This document shows, one piece after another, positions 1 to 6,492 of a stretch of DNA of 17,586 bases; the first letter of the stretch is position 1, and every line of letters starts with the position of its first letter. The DNA lies in NCBI GenBank assembly GCA_023621975.1, contig JAMOAC010000132.1, positions 1 through 17,586 of the forward strand. Reading direction: 5' to 3'. Under the pieces are notes generated by a model. That model searched no databases. It was not told the origin of the DNA and saw only the letters and a program-made list of their open reading frames with translations. This DNA is from Bacillota bacterium. Its GTDB lineage: Bacteria > Bacillota_A > Clostridia > Acetivibrionales > DUMB01. The position numbers and the translations under genes were made by a program.

Positions 1-18
1 ATATAAAAATATAAGAGT

Positions 19-137
19 GCATAAATTTGCAAAATGGAAGAGTACAGAAAACGGACACCACAAGACAGATTAAACGAAATTTAATCTGTCTTGTGGTCTC
101 TGTTTTCTGCTGTCCCATCCCATTTTGCAAATTATGC
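19..137. repeat. Long nested palindrome, MITE-like or structured RNA
   Basis: The outer arms 19-37 and 120-137 are inverted copies that differ by one missing base in an A/T run. The inner arms 57-74 and 80-97 form a perfect 18-bp stem around a 5-base loop (CGAAA at 75-79). Between them, 45-55 pairs with 99-109 (11 pairs, one G-U), next to a C/C mismatch. The whole segment could fold into one hairpin of about 47 base pairs, interrupted mainly by unpaired bases at 38-44 and 110-119. There is no reading frame inside and no long T-run after it, so it is not an ordinary terminator. A short non-autonomous mobile element with terminal inverted repeats is possible, but no target-site duplication is obvious. 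Confidence 0.75.
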
Positions 138-315
138 TTCTATTATTAATATTAAAATTTTAATCTTGCTTTATTATTAACCAAAATAAATTATTGTATT
201 TGCAAACTTGAACTTGAAACTGTTTTTTACAAAAACAATGTGGCTTACGCCACTTTTTTGTATTTGTATATGCATTGTAATTTAAAGGAAACACCTTTTA
301 TCGGAAATAAAAGCA
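138..315. other. AT-rich non-coding stretch downstream of rpsO
   Basis: No open frame with a ribosome binding site is visible here on either strand. Apart from the hairpin at 240-253, described separately, it is plain AT-rich sequence. In many bacteria pnp follows rpsO, but nothing resembling the start of pnp lies within the 338 bases available. Confidence 0.6.
231..259 (-). terminator. Second hairpin terminator beyond rpsO
   Basis: GTGGC (240-244) pairs with GCCAC (249-253). Read on the minus strand, the loop is GTAA, a GNRA-type tetraloop, and T-rich sequence follows within about three bases. On the plus strand the same stem is followed by six T (254-259), so it could act in both directions. 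It would be a backup to the rpsO terminator at 316-335 or stop a plus-strand transcript from the left. Confidence 0.5.
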
Positions 316-335
316 CAGGCGGAATACTCCGCCTG
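305..335 (-). terminator. rpsO intrinsic terminator (bidirectional)
   Basis: CAGGCGGA (316-323) pairs perfectly with TCCGCCTG (328-335) across a 4-base loop. The hairpin begins three bases after the rpsO stop codon. Read on the minus strand it is followed, after three bases, by T-rich sequence. On the plus strand it is followed by five T (336-340), so it should work both ways. Confidence 0.85.
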
Positions 336-338
336 TTT

Positions 339-602
339 TTATTTTCTCAAATTCAATTTCTCAACAATTGCTCTGTATCTGTCGATATCCTTTTTCTCAA
401 GATAGTTGAGTAAACCTCTTCTCTGTCCAACCATCTTGAGCAAACCTCTTCTTGAATGGTGGTCTTTCTTATGAATCTGCAGGTGTTCATTGAGGTGGTT
501 GATTCTCTCTGTCAACAGAGCAATCTGCACCTCCGGTGAACCTGTGTCATTTTCATGCAGCTTGTACTTGTTGATTATTTCAGCCTTTTTTTCTTTTTGC
601 AT
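339..602 (-). CDS. rpsO: 30S ribosomal protein S15
   Basis: S15 is a primary 16S rRNA-binding protein of the central domain of the small ribosomal subunit. The 87-residue product has the normal family length and carries the conserved core NDTGSPEVQ, a [11 protein letters not shown] helix, and [26 protein letters not shown] chose the ATG at 600-602 (protein starts MQKEKK) because an AGGAGGA site lies just upstream. A start at 629 would add nine residues foreign to the family, with the ribosome binding site inside them. The gene is monocistronic here, with its own promoter at 691-719, a structured leader and a terminator directly behind it. The leader suggests autoregulation by S15, as is known for rpsO in several bacteria; that is inference. 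Confidence 0.98.
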   Translation of the reverse strand: MQKEKKAEIINKYKLHENDTGSPEVQIALLTERINHLNEHLQIHKKDHHSRRGLLKMVGQRRGLLNYLEKKDIDRYRAIVEKLNLRK

Positions 603-685
603 AACTATCCTCCTCCATATTACCCCCATTAGCCAGGTAAGCGGCCGGAGTGCTCCGTAAACCTAGCAAATGGTTGCTTTTATTT
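603..685 (-). promoter_or_regulatory. Structured rpsO 5' leader, possible S15 autoregulatory element
   Basis: The predicted leader of about 80 nt contains several nested pairings. AGCAA/TTGCT forms one hairpin. CTAGGT pairs with ACCTGG and encloses a CGGAG/CTCCG hairpin. A TTACC/GGTAA pairing lies just before the AGGAGG site. S15 is known to bind structured leaders of its own mRNA in Escherichia coli, Geobacillus and other bacteria, with structures that differ between lineages. Assignment to a particular leader class was not possible by eye. Confidence 0.5.
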
Positions 686-690
686 TCTAC

Positions 691-719
691 ATTCTAGCAT
701 ACTATTAACTTTTTGTAAA
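691..719 (-). promoter_or_regulatory. Sigma-A promoter of rpsO
   Basis: On the minus strand, TTTACA (714-719) is separated by exactly 17 bases from TAGAAT (691-696), with a TG extension one base before the -10 box. Transcription would start near 684, about 80 bases before the rpsO start codon. Confidence 0.8.
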
Positions 720-738
720 TATTGAATTTACAGCGTAA

Positions 739-1647
739 TTAGTAAAAATCGATTTCATTAATTACTGATTTTCTCACTGCATTGTTCCATTTCCTGTAGT
801 ATGAAGGCGTACAATTCCTGTACTGCTTAAATGTCCTGATAAATGATGTTATACTGTTAAAACCGCATTCAAAAGCAATTTCACTTATCGAACGTGTGGT
901 GGACAGCATTTCTTCGGCCTTGTTAATCCGGTAAAATGAAAGATAATCTTTAAATGTCATTCCCGTAGCTTTCTTGAACAACCTGCTGAAATGTGATACG
1001 CTCAAGTTCGATGCTTCCGCCGCCTGCTTTAGGTCCAAGTTGCTGTTATAATGCGTGTCGATTAACCTGAAAGTATTTTTCAACATTTCCTTGGCCTTAG
1101 TAACATCATATGAATTTGCTGATCTTTTTGCTATATGCTTAAAATTTCTTACAAGTATACCCATCAGTTCAATTATACTGGATTTTACCAACAGTTCATA
1201 AGCCTTTTCCTTTTTATTATACTCATCATTTATCTTCTCGATACACGAAGCCAGTTGCCTGCCTATATAAGTTTGAGCATTTATTGGATTCGGATAGTCA
1301 ATGCCTTTATAAAACTCATCTATTAGCGCTGACGTTGCTGAAGCAGGAAAAGCAGATTTGAAATAATCACTATTAAATTGCAGCACGATTATTGCATTGT
1401 CTTCATGTCTTTGAGTATAGGTGGAGTGGACAGCCTCATCCACTATCACAATGATGTCACCCTTTTTAACATTGAAAATTCGATCATTTATCTGCTGCGT
1501 TGCCGTACCTTCCAATATAAAGAGAATTTCAGCTTCTTTATGCCAGTGGGGATGGGCAAATATGTGCTCCCTTCTGGAAGAACGCAGCCAAATCTTTACC
1601 GGGAAAAACCTGTCCGGCATATCCACCTTTTCGTGCAAATGTTCCAA
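739..1647 (-). CDS. AraC-family transcriptional regulator with cupin sensor domain
   Basis: This is a 302-residue DNA-binding regulator. The N-terminal half is a cupin-type ligand-binding domain with an HPHWHKEAEI motif near residues 32-41 and a later GDIIVI strand. The C-terminal ~100 residues are the paired helix-turn-helix AraC/XylS domain, with LDLKQAAEASNLSVSHFSRLFKK and then ISEIAFECGFNSITSFIRTFK. I chose the TTG at 1645-1647 because GGAGGA (1654-1659) sits seven bases upstream. An ATG start farther upstream would place this ribosome binding site inside the coding frame. It is transcribed divergently from the methyltransferase-like gene at 1820, so it probably controls that gene. The effector is unknown. 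No terminator is seen between its stop codon and the rpsO promoter. Confidence 0.92.
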   Translation of the reverse strand: MEHLHEKVDMPDRFFPVKIWLRSSRREHIFAHPHWHKEAEILFILEGTATQQINDRIFNVKKGDIIVIVDEAVHSTYTQRHEDNAIIVLQFNSDYFKSAFPASATSALIDEFYKGIDYPNPINAQTYIGRQLASCIEKINDEYNKKEKAYELLVKSSIIELMGILVRNFKHIAKRSANSYDVTKAKEMLKNTFRLIDTHYNSNLDLKQAAEASNLSVSHFSRLFKKATGMTFKDYLSFYRINKAEEMLSTTRSISEIAFECGFNSITSFIRTFKQYRNCTPSYYRKWNNAVRKSVINEIDFY

Positions 1648-1717
1648 TAAAATTCCTCCAAAAAGCATTTTTTGCAAAATTTATGATAATTAATGAAAAG
1701 AAAACCGGGCATTACTT

Positions 1718-1723
1718 ATTATA
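1718..1723 (-). promoter_or_regulatory. Possible extended -10 promoter of the AraC-family gene
   Basis: On the minus strand the sequence TGTTATAAT gives a perfect -10 hexamer (1718-1723) with a nearby upstream TG. No good -35 hexamer is present at the right distance, which would fit an activator-dependent or autoregulated promoter. The rest of the divergent intergenic region (1648-1819) holds a short CAGTCAGTCAG direct repeat near 1760-1770. That repeat could be part of a regulator site, but this is not shown. Confidence 0.35.
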
Positions 1724-1819
1724 ACATATTATGTGTAGTACAGGTTAACAGCAAAGTACAGTCAGTCAGTTAGTTTGTTAATTAATTAATATTTCTTTTT
1801 AAAATAAGGGGGCTTTGAC

Positions 1820-2875
1820 ATGGCGGATTTTAAACCTGATTTCAACAGATTGAGAAAAGTCTTGTTAAGACTGGGTGAACCTGATATTCTTCCATTTTAT
1901 GAACTATATGCCGACAAGGAAATAATGGAGGCAGTAACCGGTAAACCGCTGACACCTGAAAGCCTGGTTGAGTTCTATTATAAATGCGGCTATGATTATG
2001 TAACTTCTGATATGCAGTTCACTTACAAGAAATATGAAAATGTTACATCAGACACAGCAGGTTTACCGCGTGAAGAAAGGCATTTTGTTGAAAACAACCG
2101 TGGCATTATAGAAAACAGGAAGGATTTTGACAAATATGAATGGCCTGTTGTAAACGCCTCTGTTGCCAGCCACGTTAACCAGGTAATCAAGTATATGCCG
2201 TCGGGCATGAAAACAATAATTCATACATGCGGAGGCATACTGGAGCACGTTATGATGCTTATGGGATATATACCTTTTTCTTATGCTTTAATTGAAGACG
2301 AGCAACTGATTTGGGACATGTTTGAAAAGATCGGATCCAATCATGTAAAGGCAATAAAGGCATGTCTTGACAACACGGACATTTCAAAGGTAGGCGCAGT
2401 AGTAATGGGAGATGATATGGGGTTCAACCACAGTACAATGATTTCACCTGAGCATATGAGAAAATATGTATTCCCCTGGCAGAAAAAAGTTGCAGACCTT
2501 GTTCACAGCTATGACCTTCCGTTCATACTCCATTCCTGCGGCAACCTTGAAGCAATAATGGATGACCTTATCAACTATGTAGGAATTGACGCCAAGCATT
2601 CATTTGAAGATAAGATTATGCCTGTGACGGAAGCAAAGAAAAAATACGGCAACCGTATTGCCATCTTGGGAGGAGTAGACCTGAACTTCCTCTGCACATC
2701 AAGTGAAGAAGAAGTAAGGCAGTATACAAGGAGAGTAATTGCCGAATGTGCTCCCGGAGGAGGTTATGCCCTTGGCACCGGTAATTCCGTGGCCAACTAC
2801 GTTCCGGTCAACAACTATCTTGCAATGCTGGATGAAGGAAGAAAATGCGGCGTTTATCCTATAAAAACAAATTAA
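1820..2875 (+). CDS. Uroporphyrinogen decarboxylase-superfamily protein, probable Zn-dependent methyltransferase (MtaA/CmuA type)
   Basis: This 351-residue protein has the URO-D/MtaA TIM-barrel fold signature but lacks the N-terminal FMRQAGR-type motif of true uroporphyrinogen decarboxylase. It instead carries H238-x-C240-G in LHSCGN and a later Cys at 310 in ECAPGGGY. This is the His-x-Cys...Cys zinc-ligand pattern of corrinoid-dependent methyltransferases such as MtaA, MtbA and CmuA. The likely role is methyl transfer between a corrinoid protein and a thiol or other acceptor; the substrate cannot be read from the sequence. The start ATG at 1820 follows an AAGGGGG site. No corrinoid-binding protein is adjacent. 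The divergent AraC-type gene suggests substrate-induced expression. Confidence 0.85.
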   Translation: MADFKPDFNRLRKVLLRLGEPDILPFYELYADKEIMEAVTGKPLTPESLVEFYYKCGYDYVTSDMQFTYKKYENVTSDTAGLPREERHFVENNRGIIENRKDFDKYEWPVVNASVASHVNQVIKYMPSGMKTIIHTCGGILEHVMMLMGYIPFSYALIEDEQLIWDMFEKIGSNHVKAIKACLDNTDISKVGAVVMGDDMGFNHSTMISPEHMRKYVFPWQKKVADLVHSYDLPFILHSCGNLEAIMDDLINYVGIDAKHSFEDKIMPVTEAKKKYGNRIAILGGVDLNFLCTSSEEEVRQYTRRVIAECAPGGGYALGTGNSVANYVPVNNYLAMLDEGRKCGVYPIKTN

Positions 2876-2904
2876 ACAACTGATTGCAATTAACCACTGT
2901 TTGA

Positions 2905-2948
2905 CATAAAAACGGCTTGACATTCTTAGCATAAAAACGGCTTAACAT
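2905..2948. repeat. Two direct 19-bp repeats, 25 bp apart
   Basis: Copies at 2905-2923 and 2930-2948 read CATAAAAACGGCTT, then G or A, then ACAT, with that single mismatch. They lie between the methyltransferase-like gene and the cotJ operon. They could be a local duplication or a protein-binding site; no function is established. Confidence 0.75.
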
Positions 2949-2994
2949 AAAAAATCTCGTTAAACATTGTTTCAGCAACTTCGCAGCAACAGCA

Positions 2995-3007
2995 TACCCG
3001 GCGGGTA
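2995..3007. other. 13-bp palindrome upstream of cotJA
   Basis: TACCCG (2995-3000) and CGGGTA (3002-3007) are perfect inverted copies around one central G, about 105 bases before cotJA. The centre is too tight for an RNA hairpin without losing pairs, so a dimeric protein-binding site is more likely than a terminator. I could not identify a convincing SigE-type promoter in 2876-3110, although CotJ operons are SigE-dependent in Bacillus subtilis. Confidence 0.35.
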
Positions 3008-3110
3008 GTCTTCAGATTGCACGCTGGGTTATTTTATTTATGCAATTTATCACATTTTTCAGCAGACGGGAATATTATGTTAATAAAGTAACCTGTATGG
3101 AGGGGAATTT

Positions 3111-3326
3111 ATGACAAGCAATCCCACATTTGACAGATGCAAGATGCAATATTATAATCCTGCGCCTATAATGAACCCGAGGTTGGCACATGCGTACGTT
3201 CCATTTCAATATATCTGTGACATCTGCTGTATATATCCTCCAATGAAAGGTTTACAACAGGGTACTATTTTCCCTGAACTGGACAGACCGTATGGAGCAG
3301 ACCCCGAATATACGGTAGATGCATGA
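3111..3326 (+). CDS. cotJA: Spore coat-associated protein CotJA
   Basis: This is a 71-residue protein of the CotJA family, part of a coat layer made in the mother cell during sporulation. It shows family features: an N-terminal region with proline and tyrosine (YYNPAP), the ARLAHAYVPFQ-like segment (here PRLAHAYVPFQ), a central Y-x-C-x-x-C-C region, and a GTIFPELDRPY C-terminal part. The start ATG follows GGAGGGG (3099-3105) by five bases. It is the first gene of a three-gene operon with cotJB and cotJC. The ribosome binding site of cotJB lies directly behind its stop codon. Confidence 0.95.
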   Translation: MTSNPTFDRCKMQYYNPAPIMNPRLAHAYVPFQYICDICCIYPPMKGLQQGTIFPELDRPYGADPEYTVDA

Positions 3327-3343
3327 TGGAGGTGTTTAATAAT

Positions 3344-3640
3344 ATGAATATGGACAAGAAAACACATGATACAATAATGCAGGCAGAAATGAACCGCGAA
3401 AGGCTTCTTAGAGAAATAATGGCCGTGGATTTCTCAATTATTGAACTGAATCTGTATCTCGATACCCATCCTAATGACATGAATGCACTTATGCTTTATA
3501 ACAACTATGTCCAGCGTTCAAGAATGCTGAGGCAGAGATTTGAGAGTATGTATGGTCCTCTGAATGCCCTTATGTCAACAAGCAGGTATCCTTGGCAGTG
3601 GATACAGGGGCCATGGCCATGGGAAAGGGAGGCATTATAA
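3344..3640 (+). CDS. cotJB: Spore coat protein CotJB
   Basis: This is a 98-residue member of the CotJB family. It has an MQAEMNRERLLREI helix, a VDFSIIELNLYLDTHP segment and a Trp-rich C-terminus (YPWQWIQGPWPWE). I chose the ATG at 3344 because GGAGGTG (3328-3334) lies nine bases upstream; starting at 3323 would put that site inside the gene. The stop codon TAA shares its last base with the cotJC start (TAATG), indicating translational coupling. In Bacillus subtilis CotJA and CotJC interact; the exact role of CotJB is not well defined. Confidence 0.95.
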   Translation: MNMDKKTHDTIMQAEMNRERLLREIMAVDFSIIELNLYLDTHPNDMNALMLYNNYVQRSRMLRQRFESMYGPLNALMSTSRYPWQWIQGPWPWEREAL

Positions 3641-4236
3641 TGTGGGTTTATGAGAAAAAACTTCAATTTCCTGTAAAAATTAAAAACCGCAATCCAAAAA
3701 TGGCAAAGTACATTATATCTCAGTATGGCGGGCCGGACGGAGAGCTGGCAGCTTCGCTGAGATATTTAAGCCAAAGATTCAGCATGCCTACCAATGAGGC
3801 AAAGGCTATACTAAATGACATTGGCACCGAAGAACTTGCTCATTTGGAAATTATCGGTTCCATGGTTTACCAGCTTACAAAGGGAGCATCTGCCGAGCAA
3901 ATGGAAATGGCAGGTCTTGGCGCATACTATACTGATCACGATCATGCAGTGTATCCTATGAGTGCATCAGGAACTCCTTTTACAGCAGCCTATCTTCAGT
4001 CTAAAGGCGACCCCATTGCAGATCTCCACGAAGATTTGGCTGCAGAACAAAAAGCCAGGGCAACTTACGAAAACCTTATAAATCTAGCTGATGACCCTGA
4101 TGTTATTGAGCCCCTAAAATTTCTTAGGGCAAGGGAAATAGTCCACTTCCAGCGCTTTGGAGAAGCACTCAGAATAGTACAGGATAAGCTTGCTGAAAAG
4201 AAGTTTTTTGTTAAAAAACCTGAGTCCATGAAATAA
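3640..4236 (+). CDS. cotJC: Spore coat manganese catalase CotJC
   Basis: This is a 198-residue ferritin-like protein of the manganese catalase family, expected to disproportionate hydrogen peroxide at a dinuclear Mn centre in the spore coat. The putative metal ligands are all present: Glu35, the Glu65-x-x-His68 pair, Glu136, and the Glu166-x-x-His169 pair. The start ATG at 3640 is preceded by AGGGAGG (3626-3632) at seven bases, and the protein starts MWVYEKKLQFP as is typical of CotJC. It ends the operon and runs into the strong terminator at 4265-4320. Its short length separates it from the longer soluble Mn-catalases. Confidence 0.96.
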   Translation: MWVYEKKLQFPVKIKNRNPKMAKYIISQYGGPDGELAASLRYLSQRFSMPTNEAKAILNDIGTEELAHLEIIGSMVYQLTKGASAEQMEMAGLGAYYTDHDHAVYPMSASGTPFTAAYLQSKGDPIADLHEDLAAEQKARATYENLINLADDPDVIEPLKFLRAREIVHFQRFGEALRIVQDKLAEKKFFVKKPESMK

Positions 4237-4254
4237 AAAAGCTTAATTTAATAC

Positions 4255-4320
4255 AATGAAAAAAGGACTGGATGTTAAAGGCTATCATCCTTACGGCATT
4301 ACTGCATCCAGTCCATTTTT
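4255..4320 (+). terminator. Bidirectional terminator between cotJC and the YhcN-like gene
   Basis: GGACTGGATG (4265-4274) pairs perfectly with CATCCAGTCC (4305-4314). Five T follow on the plus strand (4316-4320). A six-A run precedes the left arm, so the hairpin also carries a T-tract when read on the minus strand. The loop of 30 bases is long. It separates the convergent cotJ operon and lipoprotein gene. Confidence 0.9.
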
Positions 4321-4332
4321 CTACAGCTTTAA

Positions 4333-5067
4333 TTATCTTGAGTCAGGAGTAAGTTGCCTCATAATCTTTTCAATACTTGCATTTATCTCATCAATGGGCC
4401 CGTTATTCCTGATATCCTCTGATATACGCTTCAGCTGTGCTGATATGTTGGCAGCATCTGTTACTGATACGTTTTCTATTGCCCTGTCGGTTTCTTTTAC
4501 CTTTTTGGCTATTTCATTTTTAATAGTCGCCGCATTTTTTGTCCTGTCCGTAAGCCTGTATCCGACAAGTGCCGTATTTCCCGTTACTACTACGCTTACG
4601 TCGTCGATTCCGCTTATTGTCTCAAGTTTCTTTCTGATATTTTCTGCCCTTCTGCCATTATCAGCTAATGAATTTTGCTGAAGCTGAGTACGCGTCTGCC
4701 TGGTGTTTACTTCCGGAGGTGCAACAGCTCCGTCCCTGCCTATAAGTGTTTGGTTGTTGGTTCCGTTGTTAATTCCGTTTGTAAGTTCATTTTGCATTCT
4801 GCCAAGCGTATTATCGGGTGTTTCCATCCGATTAACTTCCGGGTTCATCCCCTGTGGGTTTTCCCCAAGCAAATTCTGTCCCTGTCCTGTAGTATCCGGC
4901 TGCTGTAAACCGTTTTGACGGCCTGTCCTGTCAGTTGTTCCATTTTGTTGTCCCATATCATTTGTCTGGTTTGGATTTGCGTTTCTTGTTGTACATGCTG
5001 TAAATATAAATATGATGGATAATACCAGTATTAACGGTAGTATCCTCCTATAACACTTTCTACCCAT
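4333..5067 (-). CDS. YhcN/YlaJ-family sporulation lipoprotein
   Basis: The 244-residue precursor has a basic N-terminus, a hydrophobic stretch (residues 9-22) and a lipobox ending at Cys25 (FTAC), so it should be lipid-anchored. Residues 26 to about 135 are Asn/Gln/Gly-rich and probably disordered. The C-terminal ~100 residues match the YhcN/YlaJ domain found in spore lipoproteins: AENIRKKLETISGIDDVSVVVTGNTALVGY followed by a later helical segment. The domain resembles small ligand-binding modules of spore proteins. The ATG at 5067 is the only usable in-frame start before the signal peptide, yet it lacks a strong ribosome binding site. An AGGAGG inside the coding sequence, just after the start, has no start codon at a proper distance behind it. 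Family assignment is firm; function is not known. Confidence 0.85.
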   Translation of the reverse strand: MGRKCYRRILPLILVLSIIFIFTACTTRNANPNQTNDMGQQNGTTDRTGRQNGLQQPDTTGQGQNLLGENPQGMNPEVNRMETPDNTLGRMQNELTNGINNGTNNQTLIGRDGAVAPPEVNTRQTRTQLQQNSLADNGRRAENIRKKLETISGIDDVSVVVTGNTALVGYRLTDRTKNAATIKNEIAKKVKETDRAIENVSVTDAANISAQLKRISEDIRNNGPIDEINASIEKIMRQLTPDSR

Positions 5068-5080
5068 AACGTATAACCAA

Positions 5081-5147
5081 TTTTAACCTATTGGACCTGG
5101 TTGATGTTTTATGGAATTTTGCTAACCTGCAGGTTCAATAGGTAAAA
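5081..5147. repeat. Inverted repeat in the leader of the YhcN-like gene
   Basis: The arm 5081-5099 (TTTTAACCTATTGGACCTG) matches the inverted arm 5130-5147 with one bulged A and one G-U pair, giving about 18 pairs. The 30-base loop is 5100-5129. The repeat ends 13 bases before the start codon at 5067 when read on the minus strand. No T-run follows on that strand, so it is not a normal terminator of the upstream gene. It may be an mRNA structure affecting translation or a protein site. Confidence 0.7.
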
Positions 5148-5241
5148 TCAGTTACCCTTTGACACCTCCTTGCCAGTTTACAAAATTTTTTTGTACTTCA
5201 TACTTATTTTCTCCGACTTTCGATTTTTTATAGTTGGTATT

Positions 5242-5886
5242 TTAGTCCGGCAATTGCTTTTTATACTCTTCGTTTGAAATCAGATCCATTTCATCTACAA
5301 TTCCCTGTTTATCAATTTCATTTGTGTAAAATTCCTCATAATCATGGTATCCTCCAAGGTCCTGAGGCGAATCTGCAGAGCCGTATTTCATGAGGTCATT
5401 GAATTGATCCAGCCCTTCGTACTCGTCATCCTCTCTCTGATTCAAATACTTTCTGCCCATTGGAGCGTCCAGTACCTGTTCCTCAACAGGTCGCATGTTT
5501 GTTAATTGCTCCGTCTCTTTTTCCCTGATTTCTTCACAATTTATGCAAAGCCTCGCATATGGGAGTGCTTCAAGCCGTTCCTCTGATATTTCCTGCCCGC
5601 AGAATGTGCATATACCGTATCTGCCGTCTTCGATTCTGCCCAGGGCGTCGTGTATCTCCCTCAGCAGATATTCCTGGTGCTGAAAAAGTGCATTGTTAAG
5701 CTCCAGGTCAAATAGCTGGGTTCCCATGTCCGCAGGGTGATTGTCATAATTTGAAAGTTCTGTTGGATATGCGTCACCCTGTCTTGCTGTATCATTCCTT
5801 TTCATATTGTTAATGGTGTTTTCTACATCCCTTTCCTGGCTTTCAAGAAGCTGTTTGAAATGATCAATTTTTGTTTTATCCAACAT
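5242..5886 (-). CDS. YteA-like TraR/DksA zinc-finger protein
   Basis: This is a 214-residue protein. Residues 1-85 form a helical region rich in acidic and charged residues, including TELSNYDNHPAD, which is typical of the YteA group. It is followed by a four-Cys zinc finger (Cys93-x2-Cys96 ... Cys114-x2-Cys117) of the TraR/DksA type, with GRYGICTFCG and ARLCINC. The acidic C-terminal tail carries a DDEYEGLDQF segment. DksA-type proteins act at the RNA polymerase secondary channel, but for the YteA group the role is not established. The ATG at 5886 follows AGGAGGT (5891-5897) at a good distance. It sits upstream of the YhcN-like gene on the same strand, separated by 174 bases. Confidence 0.88.
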   Translation of the reverse strand: MLDKTKIDHFKQLLESQERDVENTINNMKRNDTARQGDAYPTELSNYDNHPADMGTQLFDLELNNALFQHQEYLLREIHDALGRIEDGRYGICTFCGQEISEERLEALPYARLCINCEEIREKETEQLTNMRPVEEQVLDAPMGRKYLNQREDDEYEGLDQFNDLMKYGSADSPQDLGGYHDYEEFYTNEIDKQGIVDEMDLISNEEYKKQLPD

Positions 5887-6007
5887 GTTTACCTCCTAAT
5901 TATGCAATCTCTGGTGAATATAATGTTTATTGCTTATTTTTTTGTTATGTACAAATATTAATCAAAAGCTTGTGGACAAATTATCAATATCAAAATATAA
6001 TTTTGCC

Positions 6008-6307
6008 TTATTTGTTATAAATGTTTTCCTGGACAATGCTTACAATATCAGAAATAAACTTGCCTATGATAGGTAAATTCCAGCGAACAATCCATCTGAG
6101 AATGTATATTGCAATTGCTCCAAGCAATGTAAAACCTACAGCCATGCCAAAACCTCTTGCAAGCCCTCCTATAAAGTTTGAAAACAGTATTTTTCTTGGA
6201 TTCTCCAAATAGTATACATAATCGTTTAATTTGGATTTCTCCATATCAAGTGATATCTTATCCAGCTTTTTATTAATGATGATTAATAATCTTTTTCCCC
6301 CAAACAC
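6008..6307 (-). CDS. Small membrane protein, DUF5665-like
   Basis: This is a 99-residue protein. A charged N-terminal helix (about residues 12-42) contains NDYVYYLENPRKILFSNFIGGLARG, then a membrane segment spans about residues 48-72. A second amphipathic or weakly hydrophobic segment lies at the C-terminus (NLPIIGKFISDIV). This pattern matches DUF5665-type proteins of Firmicutes, whose function is not known. The proposed start is GTG (6305-6307) with GGGGAGG ten bases upstream (6318-6324). A later Met at residue 22 is a possible but less likely start. The ribosome binding site lies in one arm of an inverted repeat (6314-6321 with 6382-6389). Confidence 0.75.
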   Translation of the reverse strand: MFGGKRLLIIINKKLDKISLDMEKSKLNDYVYYLENPRKILFSNFIGGLARGFGMAVGFTLLGAIAIYILRWIVRWNLPIIGKFISDIVSIVQENIYNK

Positions 6308-6313
6308 TCAATG

Positions 6314-6389
6314 CAAGCCTCCCCGGCCATAAGCATTTCTGGCAAAACTCTTTTTTAAGCTAGTTATTTTTATGTTTTCCCGAGGCTTG
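6314..6389 (-). promoter_or_regulatory. Inverted repeat masking the ribosome binding site of the DUF5665-like gene
   Basis: On the minus strand CAAGCCTC (6382-6389) can pair with GAGGCTTG (6314-6321) over a 60-base loop. The second arm includes the GAGG of the gene's ribosome binding site (6318-6324). Pairing could shut translation. Read on the plus strand, the same hairpin is followed by seven T (6390-6396) and resembles a terminator, but no plus-strand gene lies upstream. Confidence 0.45.
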
Positions 6390-6492
6390 TTTTTTTAGTC
6401 TTTGTTTAATTACCGCCTATAGAATTATTTGTTGTGCAATCATTTTTTTGGCAATATTCCGTTATTTGAAACCTTCTGCCTTATTATGTTTT

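Noticed and set aside
1820..2875. Assignment as HemE uroporphyrinogen decarboxylase
   Set aside because: The N-terminal FMRQAGR-type motif of HemE is absent, while zinc ligands of the methyltransferase branch are present.
3050..3110. SigE-type promoter of cotJ
   Set aside because: GAATATT resembles a -35 element, but no CATACAAT-like -10 at 14-15 bases is present before the ribosome binding site.
4256..4681. Plus-strand open frame of 141 codons
   Set aside because: It begins at the cotJC terminator and runs antisense to the YhcN-like gene, with no ribosome binding site and a low-complexity Ser/Phe-rich product.
6314..6396. Plus-strand intrinsic terminator (8-bp arms plus seven T)
   Set aside because: No plus-strand gene lies upstream, and the 60-base loop is long for a terminator, so it is described as a leader structure instead.
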